A DNA stretch of 64,000 nucleotides, from assembly GCA_005281725.1 (NCBI GenBank), contig SSBO01000002.1, positions 1,040,845-1,104,844 on the forward strand, in the 5' to 3' direction. A model generated the notes under the pieces. It was not told where the DNA came from, ran no database searches, and was given only the letters and a program-made list of their open reading frames with translations. The stretch is from Wuchereria bancrofti (lineage: Eukaryota; Nematoda; Chromadorea; Rhabditida; Onchocercidae). Both the position numbers and the translations under genes were made by a program. Every line of letters begins with the position of its first letter. Positions within the stretch are counted from its first letter, which is position 1. Of the stretch, positions 61,611-64,000 are shown piece after piece.

Positions 61611-63639
61611 TCATATATTTTTCCGGAATGATGAAAAAATTCCGGTACGATGCTGTGAATAACGTCTTGGACGAACTTTAGATGATGATGAAGCTGTTCG
61701 CTCTCGACAAACAGTTCCATTTTGTGGAGTTTCTACACTTTGAGCTCTTTCTATAAATTAATAATTAATCAGGAAATAAATCCGGTCAATTCCATTAAAA
61801 TTTTATTTCATAATACGAATAGAATAAACAATTCATTGATGAAAATATTAGATATTTAGTATTATGGATGAAAATTTATTCATTTTTTGCAAATTAATTT
61901 TTTTTTTTCTATAAATTATTTTATGGAATATAATTTAGGAGAAAAATAATTTAAAATGGATTTCAACAAAGAATAACCTCTTGACTGTCTATTTTCAATC
62001 ATAACTGTATCGGTATTCTTCGGTTTATCAATCGATGCAGGTCGATAAATCGATCGAGCTGTGTCGTAATCGGTATCACTGCATTCCGCTTGCGCAATTG
62101 GCGCTTTTGGTTGCATTACTGATTGCTGCTTCATTGTACGTATCGCATGATTTGATGATGATCGACGAATGACAGATGACAAACGACCATTTGCAGCAAT
62201 AGTTTGTCCATTTGTATTCATTAGTGGTGCCGCTGTCATTGTTGTTGTTGTTGTTATTGCTTTTGTTGTTGTCGTTGCTGCTGCTGTTGTTGTTGTTGTT
62301 GTTGCTTTTCTTGTTGTTGCTGTTGTTGTTGTTGTTGTATTGTGTGATTTAAATTTCTGACTAAAACTTCATGTTCATATATAAATTTAATTTCCTTCAG
62401 TCTTATATGTAAAAATTGTAAAAAACATAATTAATAAACATGAAATAAGTTTAAAATTAAAATTTAAAATAATTTTCCACTTTCTCAATGATATACAGTT
62501 AATTTACTTTAGAAAAGTTGCTCCCTTCATCATTTCCCTTTTACTTTATGTTCTTTCTTTCTTTTTACATCTAATTAATAAAGATTTTTAACTTTTTTCT
62601 TGCTAAAAAAACTATACATTAAACTAGAAAATAAAGCATAACTTTAGAATTATTTTAAATATTACTCAAATATTTAATATTATTTCAATACTAAATATTA
62701 TCTTAATGTATAATATTTTAGTAGTTCATTAAAATTACAAATTGCTAACCATAAAAAATATTTTTTGTTAAATTTTTTTAATTTTCAACAAATCTTAATT
62801 AACTTACAGCGATTGTTATTTATTACATTTTCGGGAAAATATATTCAAATTTACTAATAGTTTATTTATCTGTTATTATTATTAGTAAACTTTTTACTTG
62901 CTATTATTACTGATGACTCGATTGTGCTGTATACGTTTCACGTACGTCCTGTTTTCCTGTATCATTTCGTACAATTTATTCCGGTAATCATCTATACTTA
63001 GTTGAATATGATCCGGTAATGGAAGAAGGATATCATAATTTAATGCTGGTTCATCCATTGGTGAATGAAATTGCAGAACATATGGATGTACCAAGCATTG
63101 ATCAACGTTGAGACGTTTATGTGGAGCAAATATCAGTAACCTGAAATTAACTTATCACAATTATCAGCAATATGATATCAAAATAAGATTTGGCTTATTA
63201 TTTGTTTTTTTTTTCTATTTTTATTGGATATAAAAGATTTCGAAAAATACATTTGAAATTAGTTAATCAAATGAAAGTAATCGATGTAAAAATTACTTTT
63301 GTTTATATTTATATCATATTGAGTATTTCGATGATTTCCTATTAAATTATATAATATCCTTTTTAATTGCTTTATATATTTTTCTAAAATTTCATTTTAA
63401 TTATTCAATTCTTCTTTTTTTCTTTTTGAATAATCTTTTGTGTTGTTCGTTTTTTTATACATTGGAAATAGAATGGATTTATTTTTTTTTAAAAAAAGTT
63501 TTAACGAATACCTTTGAACTAAATCAATAGCTTGGTGATCTGAATTTGTCAAATATAATTCCAAAGGTTTTTGTGGCCTTCGTGGCATTTTCTCTAACAC
63601 AGATGACGCATATTGCGATCCGATACTTTCGATATCCAA
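61611..63639 (-). CDS. mapk-15: MAPK15 (ERK7/ERK8-type MAP kinase), C-terminal 297 residues, partial
   Basis: ERK7/8 is an atypical, constitutively active MAP kinase with a long tail, linked in animals to cilia and secretion. Four exons join in phase: 63512-63639, 62898-63140, 61978-62360, 61611-61750 (TGA). The first two encode the end of the kinase C-lobe: RRPQKPLELYLTNSDHQAID, then LLIFAPHKRLNVDQCLVHPY and VLQFHSPMDEPALNYDILLP. These align with MAPK15 (human: FAPDKRLSATQALQHPY, QRFHCPSDE), and the following IQLSIDDYRNKLYEMI matches the MAPK15 start of tail. The third exon has a Thr-rich run, then SDTDYDTARSIYRPASIDKP. The fourth ends PRRYSQHRTGIFSSFRKN.... ATP-binding and catalytic loops lie beyond the right edge. 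Tail exons 3-4 are less certain but phase-consistent. Confidence 0.88.
62239..62338 (-). repeat. (CAA/ACA)n coding repeat in the MAPK15 tail, read as poly-Thr
   Basis: About 100 bp of CAA-type triplets with CAG/AAG interruptions. In the frame that continues into the rest of the tail they read as Thr/Ala (ACA, GCA). The Gln frame runs into a TAA at the end of the tract, so poly-Q is excluded unless the exon is terminal. Confidence 0.7.
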
Positions 63640-64000
63640 CTGAAAAGTAATTTCAATAATTCATTCTAGTCTACTTAAGGTTTCACAAATTAACTGTTTA
63701 TTTCTGGCACTTCCAACAATTTTGGAAAGTTTTTAAGAAAGTGATAAATTATTTAAATTAAAAATAAGACTTTAACTCAGATTGAAAGATATGAAGTTTT
63801 CAATTATAAAATTTAAAATAAACCACAAAGTTTTCCTTTTTCTTTTCAATTTTACAAAACATCGATTTTTTCGATTGATTGAATGATTGATTGAATAATT
63901 ATTAAACAAAAAAGAAAAAATAATAATAAAATGTAATGAAAAAATTTTGTTTTTTCTGAATTTCATTCTTTTTTTTCTTCTAAAATTTTCAAAAGAAATA
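63640..64000. other. Right-edge intron of the MAP kinase gene
   Basis: AT-rich DNA to the window end, with no further coding exon that I can see. The frame at 63772-63966 is Phe/Asn/Lys-rich and looks like chance. Confidence 0.6.

Noticed and set aside
62169..62360. 63-codon plus-strand Val/Ala-rich ORF
   Set aside because: It is the antisense of the CAA repeat in the MAPK15 tail exon.
1..64000. tRNA, rRNA or CRISPR loci
   Set aside because: I looked for tRNA TPsiC-type boxes, rRNA blocks and regularly spaced palindromic repeats and found none. The 52-bp array at 38581-38912 has no unique spacers.

Overview
The window is AT-rich (roughly a quarter G+C by eye) eukaryotic DNA from a nematode. 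Three things show this. There is an exact copy of the nematode spliced leader SL1 at 8844-8865. Genes are broken into many short exons with nematode-style TTTCAG-type acceptors. The two large genes are orthologues of animal proteins. The composition, a BEL/Pao fossil and intron sizes of a few hundred bases fit a parasitic clade III nematode, possibly filarial; that placement is inference.

Layout, left to right. 1-2400 is a T-rich, decayed repeat field packed with TGCATG hexamers. 2400-12400 is a graveyard: a BEL/Pao retrotransposon fossil (about 3590-4990) followed by unassigned ORF remnants, fragments of an unidentified minus-strand gene (7149-8056), a short SL1-tagged processed retrocopy (8844-9059), a 39-nt palindrome, and about three copies of a ~330-bp repeat. 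A two-exon plus-strand gene for a 97-residue single-pass membrane protein (12471-13213) converges on the dominant feature of the window.

That feature is unc-80 (13499-46743, minus strand). I assembled 67 coding exons whose splice phases all agree, giving one open frame of about 3,345 codons, close to the length of human UNC80 (about 3,260 residues). It encodes the scaffold of the NALCN/NCA sodium-leak channel complex. The model includes a 9-nt microexon, a GC-AG intron, a NAGNAG acceptor, a 52-bp higher-order minisatellite in an intron, and a possible nested plus-strand ORF with a TATA box.

46744-61610 is a nearly gene-free 15-kb spacer upstream of unc-80. It holds simple repeats, a few short tandem repeats and one candidate two-exon small gene (56368-56732). 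The right edge (61611-63639, minus strand) holds the last four coding exons of an ERK7/8-type MAP kinase (MAPK15); its catalytic N-terminal part lies outside the window.

The genes show no operon-like spacing. unc-80 and the small membrane-protein gene are convergent, with 285 bp between their stop codons. Nothing was run through a program or database: exon boundaries come from reading splice signals, phase bookkeeping and remembered family similarity.
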